This document shows, one piece after another, positions 26,032 to 34,686 of a stretch of DNA of 64,000 nt. Where the stretch lies: positions 4,752,501 through 4,816,500 of the forward strand of contig NZ_CP072913.1 of assembly GCF_017968885.1 (NCBI RefSeq), read 5' to 3'. The notes under the pieces are model-generated. The model saw only the letters and a list, made by a program, of their open reading frames with translations. It made no database searches and had not been told where the DNA came from. Source of the DNA: Pseudomonas sp. Tri1 (GTDB lineage Bacteria; Pseudomonadota; Gammaproteobacteria; Pseudomonadales; Pseudomonadaceae). The translations under genes were made by a program, and so were the position numbers. Every line of letters begins with the position of its first letter. Position 1 is the first letter of the stretch.

Positions 26032-26649
26032 TTACAGACTGAGGCTGCGGTTCGAAGCCTTGAGGAATTCCTGCTTCAATTCGGTAAAGCTGTGCACCGC
26101 CGGGAACTGCGGGAATTCACGGATCACATTCTCGGGCGCATGGAACAGAATCCCGGCGTCGGCTTCGCCCAGCATCGTGGTGTCGTTGTAGGAATCTCCC
26201 GCCGCAATCACCCGGTAGTACAGGCTCTTGAAGGACAGGACCGACTGCCGTTTGGGATCTTTCTGGCGCAGTTGATAGCCGGTCACCCGCCCGCTGTCAT
26301 CGGTAATCAGACGATGGCAGAGCAATGTCGGGAAACCCAGCTGGCGCATCAGGGGTTGGGAAAACTCGTAGAACGTGTCGGAAAGAATCACCACCTGGAA
26401 GCGCTCGCGCAACCAGTCGACGAACTCGATGGCGCCGTCCAGCGGCTTGAGCGTGGCAATGACTTCCTGGATGTCGGAGAGTTTGAGGCCGTGCTCGTCG
26501 AGGATGCGCAAGCGTTGCTTCATCAACACGTCATAGTCGGGAATGTCCCGAGTGGTCGCCCTGAGGGACTCAATACCGGTTTTTTCAGCGAAGGCGATCC
26601 AGATCTCCGGGACCAGCACACCTTCCAGGTCGAGACAGGCAATTTCCAC
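26032..26649 (-). CDS. thrH: Phosphoserine phosphatase / homoserine phosphotransferase ThrH
   Basis: A 205-residue HAD-superfamily enzyme. Motif I is CLDLEGVLVPE at the N-terminus (ThrH-type DLEG, not DxDxT), motif II is VVILSDTF, and motif IV is AAGDSYNDTTML. In Pseudomonas, ThrH dephosphorylates phosphoserine and can transfer the phosphate to homoserine, bypassing ThrB and SerB. Its length matches the family. It is divergent from cysH by 173 bases. Confidence 0.94.
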   Translation of the reverse strand: MEIACLDLEGVLVPEIWIAFAEKTGIESLRATTRDIPDYDVLMKQRLRILDEHGLKLSDIQEVIATLKPLDGAIEFVDWLRERFQVVILSDTFYEFSQPLMRQLGFPTLLCHRLITDDSGRVTGYQLRQKDPKRQSVLSFKSLYYRVIAAGDSYNDTTMLGEADAGILFHAPENVIREFPQFPAVHSFTELKQEFLKASNRSLSL

Positions 26650-26822
26650 AAGACACTCCCATTTTTTTGATGTTTATCGGTTGAGCGAACAAAAGGCCTG
26701 CCGACTCTAGCCATTCACCGAAGGCGGCGCAACGCACAGGAGCGCGCCAGCCTCGACAGCTTTTGTTACCATCAGCCCCATATAGAGCGCCCAGCGCCAC
26801 CGACCTGTAGGAAACCGCCCTG

Positions 26823-27566
26823 ATGAGCCCATCGTTTGATGTCGTGGAACTCGCCACGACCTATGCCAACAAGTCCCCGCAGGACATCCTCAAACTGGCC
26901 TTCGCCGAATTCGGCGATGACCTGTGGATATCTTTCAGCGGCGCCGAAGACGTGGTGCTGGTGGACATGGCCTGGAAGCTGAACAAGAACGTCAAGGTGT
27001 TCAGCCTCGACACCGGCCGCCTGCACCCGGAAACCTATCGCTTCATCGATCAGGTGCGCGAGTACTACAAGATCGACATCGAACTGATCTCGCCGGACTA
27101 CACGAAACTTGAACCCTTCGTGAAGGAAAAAGGCCTGTTCAGCTTCTACAAGGACGGTCATGGCGAGTGCTGCGGCATCCGCAAGATCGAACCGTTGCGG
27201 CGCAAACTGACCGATGTCCGTGCCTGGGCCACCGGCCAGCGCCGCGACCAGAGCCCCGGCACCCGCAGCCAGGTGGCGGTGCTTGAAATCGACACGGCGT
27301 TTTCCACCCCGGAGCGCACCCTGTACAAATTCAACCCGCTGTCGCAGATGACCAGCGAAGAAGTCTGGGGCTACATCCGCATGCTGGAGCTGCCCTATAA
27401 CAGCCTGCATGAGCGCGGCTTCATCAGCATCGGCTGCGAGCCCTGCACCCGCCCGGTGCTACCGAACCAACATGAGCGTGAAGGCCGTTGGTGGTGGGAA
27501 GAAGCCACGCAGAAAGAATGCGGGCTGCATGCCGGGAACATCATCGCCAAATCCAAGAGCGTCTGA
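26823..27566 (+). CDS. cysH: Adenylyl-sulfate (APS) reductase CysH
   Basis: A 247-residue reductase of assimilatory sulfate reduction. Its two cysteine pairs, C116-C117 (GECCGIRK) and C205-x2-C208 (GCEPC), bind the [4Fe-4S] cluster typical of APS-specific bacterial enzymes. The catalytic cysteine is in the C-terminal KECGLH (C233). The P-loop-like SFSGAED is near residue 37. This distinguishes it from the cluster-free PAPS reductase of enterobacteria. A strong terminator follows. Confidence 0.96.
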   Translation: MSPSFDVVELATTYANKSPQDILKLAFAEFGDDLWISFSGAEDVVLVDMAWKLNKNVKVFSLDTGRLHPETYRFIDQVREYYKIDIELISPDYTKLEPFVKEKGLFSFYKDGHGECCGIRKIEPLRRKLTDVRAWATGQRRDQSPGTRSQVAVLEIDTAFSTPERTLYKFNPLSQMTSEEVWGYIRMLELPYNSLHERGFISIGCEPCTRPVLPNQHEREGRWWWEEATQKECGLHAGNIIAKSKSV

Positions 27567-27580
27567 GCCTCGCACTCTGT

Positions 27581-27615
27581 ACACAAAAATGTCACCACAA
27601 GTGGCATTTTTGTGT
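27581..27615. terminator. Terminator after cysH
   Basis: ACACAAAAATGTCAC (27581-27595) pairs with GTGGCATTTTTGTGT (27601-27615), with one G-U pair and a five-base loop. The A-run on one arm and T-run on the other make it bidirectional. Confidence 0.88.
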
Positions 27616-28014
27616 GCACTTATACTGTTTATGCCCTGAAAAGTTACACACACCTTCCCGCTTCACCTGCACTCCTACCCCCACTGGCGTTCGCCAAAAA
27701 ATAAATACCTGTTTAAACGGTCAGTTTTAAATCACGGTATTTCAGTTAGTTATTCAAATTCAATAACGAAACGAAATTAGCGCGACGGCCAATAGATCCG
27801 TAAATGGCATAAATCTGGCTTGAGTCGACAAGTGTTTTGTATACAACATTTATAAAACATACACACACTTTAGATCCGCAAGCCTGAAGCGCCCTATCCC
27901 GTACAGGCTGCAGATGCCCCGTAACCAATGATGCTCACCTGCCGCGACGAAGATTTGTCGAGCCTCGCGCTCATGCACAGTCATCGTGGCACCGAGAATC
28001 AGGAGCCTGCCGGA
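27616..28014. other. AT-rich upstream region of the NCS1 permease gene
   Basis: About 400 bases with no convincing gene and clearly higher A+T than the surroundings, consistent with a regulated promoter region. It contains the palindrome TTGTATACAA and the stretch ATTTATAAAACATAC just after it. A frame open from 27928 precedes the permease but lacks a ribosome-binding site. Confidence 0.6.
27837..27846. promoter_or_regulatory. GntR-type palindrome upstream of permease
   Basis: TTGTATACAA is a perfect palindrome of the form bound by many FadR/GntR-family regulators. It lies 169 bases before the permease start at 28015. No GntR gene is adjacent, so the regulator would act from elsewhere. Confidence 0.45.
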
Positions 28015-29544
28015 ATGCGTACAAGTCTCTCCAATAACATCGCGCTGGATCTGCCCTCCTCCACCACTGCCCTTGATGATAGAACCCCAGCTTCCCTGGC
28101 CTTGAGCCCGCGGCTGCACAACAAGGACCTGGCGCCAACCAAGGTCGAGGGGCGGCGCTGGGGTCGCTACAGCATCTTTGCCCTGTGGACCAACGACGTG
28201 CACAACATCGCCAACTATTCCTTCGCCATCGGCCTCTATGCCCTGGGCCTGGGCGGCTGGCAGATCTTGCTGTCCCTGGGGATCGGAGCGGCGCTGGTGT
28301 ATGGCTTCATGAACCTGTCCGGCTACATGGGGCAGAAAACCGGGGTGCCGTTCCCGGTGATCAGCCGGATCAGCTTCGGTATCCACGGAGCGCAAATTCC
28401 TGCCTTGATCAGGGCCGTCATCGCCATAGCCTGGTTCGGTATTCAGACGTACCTGGCGTCCGTGGTCTTGCGGGTACTGCTCACCGCGATCCATCCGGGT
28501 TTCGCCGACTACGACCACGACTCGATCCTGGGCCTGTCGAGCCTGGGCTGGGTGTGTTTCGTGGCGATCTGGTTCGTGCAATTGGTGATCCTGGCCTACG
28601 GCATGGAAACGGTTCGTCGTTACGAAGGGTTTGCCGGGCCGGTGATCCTGGTGACCGTCGCGACCCTGGCCGGTTGGATGTACACCCAGGCCGACGCCAC
28701 CATTGCCTGGTCGATCCGCGAGCCCCTGAGCGGCGGCGAAATGTGGCGCAACATCTTTGCCGGCGGCGCGCTGTGGCTGTCGATCTACGGCACGTTGATT
28801 CTCAATTTCTGCGACTTCGCCCGCTCCTCGCCATGCCGTCGGACCATCATCGTTGGCAATTTCTGGGGCCTGCCGGTGAATATCCTGGTGTTTGCCGGGA
28901 TCACCGTCCTGCTGTGCGGCGCACAGTTCCAGATCAACGGGCAAATCATCGAAAGCCCGACCCAGGTCATTGCCTCGATACCCAACACCTTCTTCCTCGT
29001 GTTGGGCTGTCTGGCATTCCTGATCGTCACCGTGGCCGTGAACATCATGGCCAACTTCGTCGCCCCCGCCTTCGTGCTCAGCAACCTGGCGCCCAAGTAC
29101 CTGACCTTCCGCCGCGCCGGGTTGATCAGCGCCGCCATTGCCGTGCTGATCCTGCCGTGGAACCTCTACAACAGCCCGCTGGTGATCGTGTATTTCCTGT
29201 CCGGCCTCGGCGCCCTGCTCGGGCCACTGTACGGGGTGATCATGGTCGACTACTGGCTGGTGCGAAAAGGCCGCATCAACGTGCCGCAACTGTACAGCGA
29301 GGACCCGAACGGTGCGTATTTCTATAGCAATGGGGTCAACCTCCGCGCGGTGGTGGCGTTTATCCCGGCTGCCCTGATCGCGATTATCCTGGCGCTGGTG
29401 CCCGGTTTCGACAGCATTTCACCCTTCTCCTGGCTGATTGGCGCTTCGATTGCAGGGTTGCTGTACCTGATCATCGCCAAGCGGCAAGCGTATTACGAAG
29501 ACGTCAGCGGCGAAGCCATCGCGGTGGATAACGTCAGTCATTGA
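28015..29544 (+). CDS. NCS1 family nucleobase/hydantoin:cation symporter
   Basis: A 509-residue inner-membrane transporter with about 12 hydrophobic segments. Family landmarks are WTNDVHNIANYSFAIGLYALGLG at the first helix and FGIHGAQIPALIRAVIAIAWFG at helix 3. The start at 28015 has AGGAG nine bases upstream, while the longer frame from 27928 has none. NCS1 members carry purines, pyrimidines, allantoin or hydantoins. The racemase next door suggests a hydantoin- or allantoin-like compound. That substrate is inferred. Confidence 0.9.
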   Translation: MRTSLSNNIALDLPSSTTALDDRTPASLALSPRLHNKDLAPTKVEGRRWGRYSIFALWTNDVHNIANYSFAIGLYALGLGGWQILLSLGIGAALVYGFMNLSGYMGQKTGVPFPVISRISFGIHGAQIPALIRAVIAIAWFGIQTYLASVVLRVLLTAIHPGFADYDHDSILGLSSLGWVCFVAIWFVQLVILAYGMETVRRYEGFAGPVILVTVATLAGWMYTQADATIAWSIREPLSGGEMWRNIFAGGALWLSIYGTLILNFCDFARSSPCRRTIIVGNFWGLPVNILVFAGITVLLCGAQFQINGQIIESPTQVIASIPNTFFLVLGCLAFLIVTVAVNIMANFVAPAFVLSNLAPKYLTFRRAGLISAAIAVLILPWNLYNSPLVIVYFLSGLGALLGPLYGVIMVDYWLVRKGRINVPQLYSEDPNGAYFYSNGVNLRAVVAFIPAALIAIILALVPGFDSISPFSWLIGASIAGLLYLIIAKRQAYYEDVSGEAIAVDNVSH

Positions 29545-29606
29545 TTGGCCCCCAGCGGCCCGCCAGGTTCGGGTCGCTTATTTTTCTACATCAAGGAGGA
29601 CAGCTC

Positions 29607-30335
29607 ATGCGAATTCTCGTGGTCAACGTCAACACCACCGAATCCATCACCCAGGCCATCGCCCGGCAAGCCCAGGCCGTGGCCGCGCCCGGCACCGAGA
29701 TCGTCGGGCTCACGCCGCATTTCGGTGCCGACTCCATCGAAGGCAACTTTGAAAGCTACCTGGCGGCCATTGCGGTGATGGACCGGGTGATGTCCTACGA
29801 CCAGCCCTTCGACGCAGTGATCCAGGCCGGCTACGGCGAACACGGTCGTGAGGGCTTGCAGGAACTGCTCAACGTACCGGTGGTGGACATCACCGACGCC
29901 GGTGCCAGCACCGCCATGTTTCTTGGGCACGCCTATTCAGTGGTCACCACCCTGGACCGCACCGTGCCGCTGATCGAAGACCGCCTCAAGCTCTCCGGCC
30001 TGTTCGACCGTTGCGCCTCGGTGCGTGCCAGCGGTCTGGCGGTGCTGGAACTCGAACAGGACCCGCAACGGGCGGTTGAAGCCATCGTGCAGCAAGCCGA
30101 ATTGGCGGTCAGCCAGGACAAGGCCGAGGTGATCTGCCTGGGCTGTGGCGGCATGGCCGGGCTCGATGAGCAGATCCGCCAGCGCACCGGCGTGCCAGTG
30201 GTCGATGGCGTGACTGCGGCGGTAACCATTGCCGAATCCTTGGTGCGACTGGGGTTGTCGACCTCCAAAGTGCGCACCTATGCGACGCCTCGGCCCAAGA
30301 CCATCATTGGCTGGCCGGGGCGGTTTGCGCGGTGA
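29607..30335 (+). CDS. Aspartate/glutamate/hydantoin racemase family protein
   Basis: A 242-residue racemase-fold protein (MRILVVNVNTTESITQ start, RBS AAGGAGGA). The second catalytic cysteine is present (VICLGCGGMAGL, C180). The first, near residue 76 in hydantoin and allantoin racemases, is replaced by Ala-Gly in VIQAGYGEHG. It may therefore be a one-base epimerase, a lyase or a binding subfamily. It follows the NCS1 permease by 62 bases and is likely cotranscribed, so it acts on the imported compound. Confidence 0.83.
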   Translation: MRILVVNVNTTESITQAIARQAQAVAAPGTEIVGLTPHFGADSIEGNFESYLAAIAVMDRVMSYDQPFDAVIQAGYGEHGREGLQELLNVPVVDITDAGASTAMFLGHAYSVVTTLDRTVPLIEDRLKLSGLFDRCASVRASGLAVLELEQDPQRAVEAIVQQAELAVSQDKAEVICLGCGGMAGLDEQIRQRTGVPVVDGVTAAVTIAESLVRLGLSTSKVRTYATPRPKTIIGWPGRFAR

Positions 30336-30364
30336 GTGTTCAATCTTAGATCGAGGCCTACCCA

Positions 30365-30452
30365 TCGCGAGCAAGCTCGCTCCCACAGGTTTTTTGGCGC
30401 TCACAAAATATGTGGTGCGACAAAACCAGTGTGGGGGCGCGCTTGCTCGCGA
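30365..30452. repeat. Inverted REP pair after the racemase gene
   Basis: REP copies at 30365-30389 and 30430-30452 face outward from each other between the convergent racemase and LysR genes. They likely end both transcripts. Confidence 0.88.
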
Positions 30453-30480
30453 TTGAGGGCAACTCGGTCTAGAGCTCAGC

Positions 30481-31413
30481 TCAAACCGCACTGAACCGCT
30501 GCGCCAACCCCTGCTCGGCAAACTGCTCGATGATGAAATCCACAAACGCCCGGGTCTTGCCCGGCAGCAGTTTATGCTCGGCGTAGTAGATGGAAATGTT
30601 GCCATCGTCGACGTACCAGTCCGGCAGCACCCGCTGCAGCACACCGGATTGCAGAAAGGGAACAGCTATCGGCATGCTCACCAGCCCGATGCCCAGCCCC
30701 TGGGTGGCGGCCGCGCAGTCGGCTTCCGAATCGCTCATGGTCATGCGCGTCTTGAGCGTCAACGGACTGTGTTCCCGACTGCGACTGGTCAGTTGCCAGG
30801 AACGAACGCGTCCGGTTTGTGGCGAACGAATCAGGATGCCTTGATGCTGTGACAGATCTTCCGGCTCAACCACCGCAGCGTGGCTTTGCACATAGTCCGG
30901 TGATGCAACCAGCACCCGATGGGCCACCGTCAATTTGCGCACCACCACGCCCTGGGGCAGATCGAAACCGCCACCGATGGCCGCATCGAAGCCTTGGCCG
31001 ATCAGGTCCACCTGGCGGTTATCGAAATGCCAGTCCGGATTGATCGCCGGGTAACGCTGCAAAAACTTTCCCAGCAGCGGCACGACATACAGTCGACCGA
31101 ACGCCGTGCCCATGCTCACTTTCAAGGTGCCCGCAGGCTGCCCACCGGCGCTGGCCAGGTTGGCAACGGCGTTCTGGATGGTATTGAAACTGGCACCCAC
31201 TTCTCTCAAGAACAACTGGCCGGCTTCGGTCAGCGTCAGGCGACGGGTGCTACGCTGGAACAGCCGCACGCCCAACCGCGCTTCGAGCTTGGCCACGCTT
31301 TTACCCACCGCAGCGGGCGTCACGCTCAAGCGTCGCGCCGCTTCGGCAAAGCTGCCGACTTCGGCACTGCGAACAAAGCATTCGATACTGCTGAAGGTTT
31401 CCATATGGGCCAT
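30481..31413 (-). CDS. LysR family transcriptional regulator
   Basis: A 310-residue regulator with the LysR helix-turn-helix at the N-terminus (SFAEAARRLSVTPAAVGKSVAKLEARLG, residues about 21-48). A periplasmic-binding-like effector domain of normal length follows. An alternative ATG three codons in (31404) is also possible. It is divergent from an SDR gene with 117 bases between them, the usual arrangement for a LysR activator and its target. The effector is unknown. Confidence 0.92.
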   Translation of the reverse strand: MAHMETFSSIECFVRSAEVGSFAEAARRLSVTPAAVGKSVAKLEARLGVRLFQRSTRRLTLTEAGQLFLREVGASFNTIQNAVANLASAGGQPAGTLKVSMGTAFGRLYVVPLLGKFLQRYPAINPDWHFDNRQVDLIGQGFDAAIGGGFDLPQGVVVRKLTVAHRVLVASPDYVQSHAAVVEPEDLSQHQGILIRSPQTGRVRSWQLTSRSREHSPLTLKTRMTMSDSEADCAAATQGLGIGLVSMPIAVPFLQSGVLQRVLPDWYVDDGNISIYYAEHKLLPGKTRAFVDFIIEQFAEQGLAQRFSAV

Positions 31414-31438
31414 TCCAAACTTTTGGTTTACACAGACT

Positions 31439-31481
31439 GTATCAACGAGCGTCTACACAGGCGATAACCAACGCTTGATAC
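31439..31481. promoter_or_regulatory. Inverted repeat between LysR and SDR genes
   Basis: GTATCAA (31439-31445) and TTGATAC (31475-31481) form a seven-base inverted repeat across 29 bases in the divergent promoter region. It is a candidate LysR binding region; such sites often contain spaced T-N11-A halves. Evidence is sequence symmetry only. Confidence 0.35.
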
Positions 31482-31530
31482 TCGCTCCATTCCCGCGGCA
31501 TCACGCCTCGGTATCTTCTGGAGAATAGTT

Positions 31531-32277
31531 ATGAGCACGCAAACACTGAGCGGTAAAGTCGCCTTGATCCAGGGCGGTTCTCGCGGCATCGGCGCTGCCA
31601 TTGTCAAACGCCTGGCGGCTGAAGGCGCTGCAGTGGCCTTCACCTACGTCAGTTCTGCTGCAAAGTCTGAAGAGCTGCAAAACAGCATCACCGCAACCGG
31701 CGGCAAGGCCCTGGCGATCAAGGCTGACAGCGCCGACGCCGAGGCCATCCGCAACGCCGTCGATGCCACGGTCGAGGCCTTTGGCCGGCTGGATATCCTG
31801 GTCAACAACGCAGGCGTGCTGGCCATGGCACCGCTGGACGAATTCAAACTCGAAGATTTCGACCAGACCCTGGCCATCAATGTGCGCAGCGTGTTCATCG
31901 CCACCCAGGCGGCCGCACGTCACATGGGCGAAGGCGGTCGGGTCATCAACATCGGCAGCACCAACGCCGACCGCATGCCCTTCGCGGGTGGCGCGCCATA
32001 TGCCATGAGCAAATCCGCGCTGGTGGGCCTGACCAAAGGCCTGGCCCGCGACCTCGGCCCGCGCGGCATTACCGTCAACAACGTACAGCCCGGCCCGGTA
32101 GACACCGACATGAACCCGGCCAACAGCGAGTTCGCCTCCAGCCTGATGTCGCTGATGGCTATCGGGCGCTACGGCAACGTCAATGAAATTGCCAGTTTCG
32201 TCGCCTATCTGGCTGGGCCGCAAGCCGGCTATATCACCGGTGCCAGCCTGACCATCGACGGTGGTTTCGGCGCCTGA
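31531..32277 (+). CDS. SDR family oxidoreductase (classical)
   Basis: A 248-residue classical SDR. The cofactor loop is GGSRGIGAAI (residues about 15-24), with NNAG at 90. Catalytic Ser is in INIGSTNADR, and YAMSK supplies Tyr and Lys. It ends with the usual YITGASLTIDGGFGA. Probably NADPH-linked, to judge by the Arg after the glycine-rich loop (GSRG), which is inference. It is controlled by the divergent LysR protein. Substrate unknown. Confidence 0.92.
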   Translation: MSTQTLSGKVALIQGGSRGIGAAIVKRLAAEGAAVAFTYVSSAAKSEELQNSITATGGKALAIKADSADAEAIRNAVDATVEAFGRLDILVNNAGVLAMAPLDEFKLEDFDQTLAINVRSVFIATQAAARHMGEGGRVINIGSTNADRMPFAGGAPYAMSKSALVGLTKGLARDLGPRGITVNNVQPGPVDTDMNPANSEFASSLMSLMAIGRYGNVNEIASFVAYLAGPQAGYITGASLTIDGGFGA

Positions 32278-32291
32278 TCCGGGTATGCAAA

Positions 32292-32325
32292 AACGCCGGT
32301 CATGGCTTCAACCATGACCGGCGTT
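32292..32325. terminator. Bidirectional terminator between SDR and HAD genes
   Basis: A perfect 14-bp stem, AACGCCGGTCATGG / CCATGACCGGCGTT, with loop CTTCAA and A-rich flank on the left. It lies between convergent stops at 32277 and 32347. Confidence 0.88.
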
Positions 32326-32346
32326 CTGTTGTGTTGCGTTGTATCG

Positions 32347-33042
32347 TCAGGCCCATTCCAGTTCCGGCAAACCACACAGGCTTGGCTGGAACAACCTCAA
32401 GGAACGGATGATCGCGTCGGCATGGGCATACTTTTCGTCAGCCATGGCCGAATCGGGAATGGCAATCGCGGTCATGCCGGCGGCTTTGGCTGCCGTCACG
32501 CCGAACGGTGAATCCTCGAACACCAGGCAGTCGCGCGGCGCGATGCCCAGGCGACGAGCGGCAGTGAGGAAGATATCCGGCGCAGGTTTCGCCGCGCCGA
32601 CTTCTGGGTCATCCGCTGTCACGATGAAATCGAACAATGCGAACCAATCCCGGTGCAGAGTGGTTTTAAGCGCGAATGATTGGCTCGACGAACTGGTACC
32701 CACCGCAATCGGGATGTTGTGGGCCTTCAAATGCCGCACCAATTCCTCAGCGCCGGGCATCCCCAAGGCATGGGGAAAACGCTCGCGCATCAAGGGCTCG
32801 CGGATGACCAGGAACTCCTCCGGAGTGATCGGCAACTCCAGAGCCTGGACGACATAATTGGCCAGGTCCTCAGCGCCTCGCCCGATGATGTTTTGCTTGA
32901 CGCTCCAATCGAAGGTGCGCCCATAGCGCTCGGCGATGATGGAAGTGACCTCGGTATAAATGCCCTCGGTATCCAGCAACAGCCCATCCATGTCGAAAAT
33001 CACAGCTTTGATCGGGCCAAACTCTTTTTGCGGTGCATTCAT
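32347..33042 (-). CDS. HAD family hydrolase (sugar-phosphatase-like, HAD-IA)
   Basis: A 231-residue HAD subfamily IA phosphatase. Motif I is VIFDMDGLLLDTE, motif II is IAVGTSSSS, the motif III lysine is GAAKPAPDIF, and motif IV is CLVFEDSPFGVTAAKAAGM. It resembles GS1-like and beta-phosphoglucomutase-like phosphatases that act on small sugar or nucleoside phosphates. It stands alone and converges on the SDR gene. Confidence 0.92.
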   Translation of the reverse strand: MNAPQKEFGPIKAVIFDMDGLLLDTEGIYTEVTSIIAERYGRTFDWSVKQNIIGRGAEDLANYVVQALELPITPEEFLVIREPLMRERFPHALGMPGAEELVRHLKAHNIPIAVGTSSSSQSFALKTTLHRDWFALFDFIVTADDPEVGAAKPAPDIFLTAARRLGIAPRDCLVFEDSPFGVTAAKAAGMTAIAIPDSAMADEKYAHADAIIRSLRLFQPSLCGLPELEWA

Positions 33043-33340
33043 CGCATCTGATCCGTTATCAACACAACATTCCAGGGATGGCTCAGGTGCGGCCAGGGCA
33101 GTGTGTTCGCCTTAAAGGATTCAGCAGCATAACGAGAGGGGCTTGGGGCAAGCAACGAGAAATCTAGGTGTCGCAAAAACCCGAGTGCGCCCGCTCTCAT
33201 TTGTGGCCAGCGTACTACCGCCCTCCTCACAAAGAGCGGCTTGAAGTGATGGCGGCGTTGTTATTGGTCTGAATCGCTGGAATAACTCGAGCTGCCACCC
33301 CTGTTGCTGGTGCCAAGAAATCGAGCGGCGCGACGGACGC
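33043..33340. other. Gene-free interval
   Basis: About 300 bases between the HAD gene start and a small acidic protein gene. I find no convincing coding frame, repeat or terminator here. Confidence 0.5.
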
Positions 33341-33544
33341 TCAGCTCGGCTCGCCAGAAGCATCGTCACCAGCGATGTCCGGATCCTCCGGAGTCGCCTC
33401 GACATCCTCATCCTCGCTCGATACCTGCTCCACACCGGCCTCATCGTCAGGTGGACGCTGGTCGCGGCCCAGCGGGTTGGTTGGTGATGGCAGCGGGTAT
33501 TCCGGGGTTTCATCGTTGTCGGGGACGAATGAATCGGCAGTCAT
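33341..33544 (-). CDS. Small acidic protein of unknown function
   Basis: A 67-residue, strongly acidic, low-complexity protein: the second half is mostly Asp, Glu, Pro and Gly, and there is no Cys. AGGAGG lies four bases before the ATG, which supports translation. It has no signal peptide or membrane segment and is probably disordered. It lies next to a second small acidic gene of like composition (33614-33787). Function unknown. Confidence 0.65.
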   Translation of the reverse strand: MTADSFVPDNDETPEYPLPSPTNPLGRDQRPPDDEAGVEQVSSEDEDVEATPEDPDIAGDDASGEPS

Positions 33545-33613
33545 ACAACCTCCTGGCAGGGGGGATCACCTGCCGTACAGCTTAAAGAACGCGGGCGGTC
33601 AGCTTGAGCGGCT

Positions 33614-33787
33614 TCAATCGTAGGAGTCGTCCTCAAGCTCAGCGTCCTCATCCTCGATCAAGGGAACCTGGGCGTCATCCATCAGCGAACCGGGGTCTTC
33701 ATTGCCCGGGTCGTTGACGCCCGGATCATTGACGAAGGGAACGCCCGTCGGACCTTTTTCTTCCTTACCTTCAGTTTCCGGCGTCAT
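33614..33787 (-). CDS. Small acidic protein with NDPG repeats
   Basis: A 57-residue acidic protein with the internal repeat FVNDPGVNDPGNEDPGS and a run of Asp/Glu at the C-terminus (EDEDAELEDDSYD). GAGGTG precedes the start at 33787; a longer open frame to 33925 lacks a start signal. It is likely disordered. The paired acidic neighbour suggests the two are related in role or origin. Function unknown. Confidence 0.65.
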   Translation of the reverse strand: MTPETEGKEEKGPTGVPFVNDPGVNDPGNEDPGSLMDDAQVPLIEDEDAELEDDSYD

Positions 33788-33908
33788 GGCACACCTCGCG
33801 ATTGCTGATGGATGTATGAATTTGAGGTGAAGGGAAGCTAAACGTTCCGGGTGATGTTCAGGAACAACAATTATCGTAGCGAGTTGCCCGTCCTGGACCG
33901 CTGAATAA

Positions 33909-33938
33909 CAAAAAACCCGGCACAAGGCCGGGTCTTTT
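33909..33938 (-). terminator. Terminator of the glycine-zipper gene
   Basis: On the minus strand ACCCGGC pairs with GCCGGGT across a five-base loop and is followed by six T (33910-33915 read as A on the plus strand). It sits 15 bases beyond the glycine-zipper stop. Confidence 0.85.
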
Positions 33939-33952
33939 CATCAAGCATCCGC

Positions 33953-34366
33953 TTAACGGTGCTTTCTCTTATGCTTGTGCTTCTTGCCGCCACCCGAATG
34001 ACCGTCATTGTCATTGGACAGGTTGCTGCCCAATGCGCCGCCAGCCGCGCCGCCAATGCCCGCGCCGATGGTGGAACCGGTGGAGCCGCCCAGGCGGTTA
34101 CCGACAATCGAACCACCGGCCGAACCCAGGCCGCCACCAATGGCTGCTTCCGTACGGCTGCCCTTGCGCGCACCTACCGCACTGCCGGCTGCACCACCGA
34201 CACCGGCACCAATCGCGGCGCCTGTGCTGCCGCCCATCTGTTGGCCGACCACGTTACCCAACACACCGCCCAAACCACCGCCAACTGCGGCAGTGCCGTC
34301 GCCAGCAGCCATCGCGCCCTGGGCAACCAGAAGCCCAAGCACCAAGGTGGACAAAGTCAAACGCAT
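33953..34366 (-). CDS. Glycine-zipper envelope protein
   Basis: A 137-residue protein with a signal peptide (through QGAMA). About 90 residues of glycine-zipper repeats follow (GGVLGNVVGQQMGG, GAAIGAGVGGAAGSAVG and similar), forming two imperfect halves of about 43 residues. The C-terminus is a highly basic tail (KKHKHKRKHR). Glycine-zipper proteins pack in membranes, and relatives include outer-membrane lipoprotein-like and pore-associated proteins. There is no lipobox. It stands alone with its own terminator. Confidence 0.8.
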   Translation of the reverse strand: MRLTLSTLVLGLLVAQGAMAAGDGTAAVGGGLGGVLGNVVGQQMGGSTGAAIGAGVGGAAGSAVGARKGSRTEAAIGGGLGSAGGSIVGNRLGGSTGSTIGAGIGGAAGGALGSNLSNDNDGHSGGGKKHKHKRKHR

Positions 34367-34490
34367 GATAAAACCTCAAGAATGCCGCATCGGGGAGAGA
34401 TGGCCGGTGCGCGCGAGCGTCAGTTTACGCTAGATAGCGATCAGCCATACCGGTTGGACAACAAACGGAGAGGGAGTTTTATGACAGGCA

Positions 34491-34518
34491 AAAAAAAAAG
34501 CCCGCTGGGGAAACGGGC
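34491..34518 (-). terminator. Rho-independent terminator without an obvious gene
   Basis: On the minus strand GCCCG pairs with CGGGC and is followed by nine T (the A-run at 34491-34499). No minus-strand gene ends nearby; it may end the candidate small RNA. Confidence 0.85.
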
Positions 34519-34640
34519 CAGGTACTGCTTTCTAACGGATGAGCTGAGACTACGTGCCCGCTTGTGAAAGAAACGTGAAAGAAACTGGCGGTTGGAAAAA
34601 GATGAAAAATATTTACGAGACTTTCTTTTTCCTGGCGAAA
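34491..34640 (-). ncRNA. Candidate small RNA
   Basis: Two strong minus-strand terminators lie 130 bases apart (34648-34676 and 34491-34518), with no credible coding frame between them. The second is a textbook rho-independent terminator (GCCCG/CGGGC stem and nine T). A transcript of roughly 120-150 bases ending there would need its own promoter, for which TAAATA near 34610 (minus strand) is a weak -10 candidate. The start coordinate is a guess. Confidence 0.35.
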
Positions 34641-34647
34641 TTCGCCT

Positions 34648-34676
34648 GAAAAAAAGCCCCGTTCGGTGACGGGGCT
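34648..34676 (-). terminator. Terminator of the small gene at 34687
   Basis: AGCCCCGT (34655-34662) pairs with ACGGGGCT (34669-34676); the A-run at 34648-34654 reads as T on the minus strand. It lies just beyond the stop at 34687 and supports that gene being real. Confidence 0.85.
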
Positions 34677-34686
34677 GCGCTTGCGG

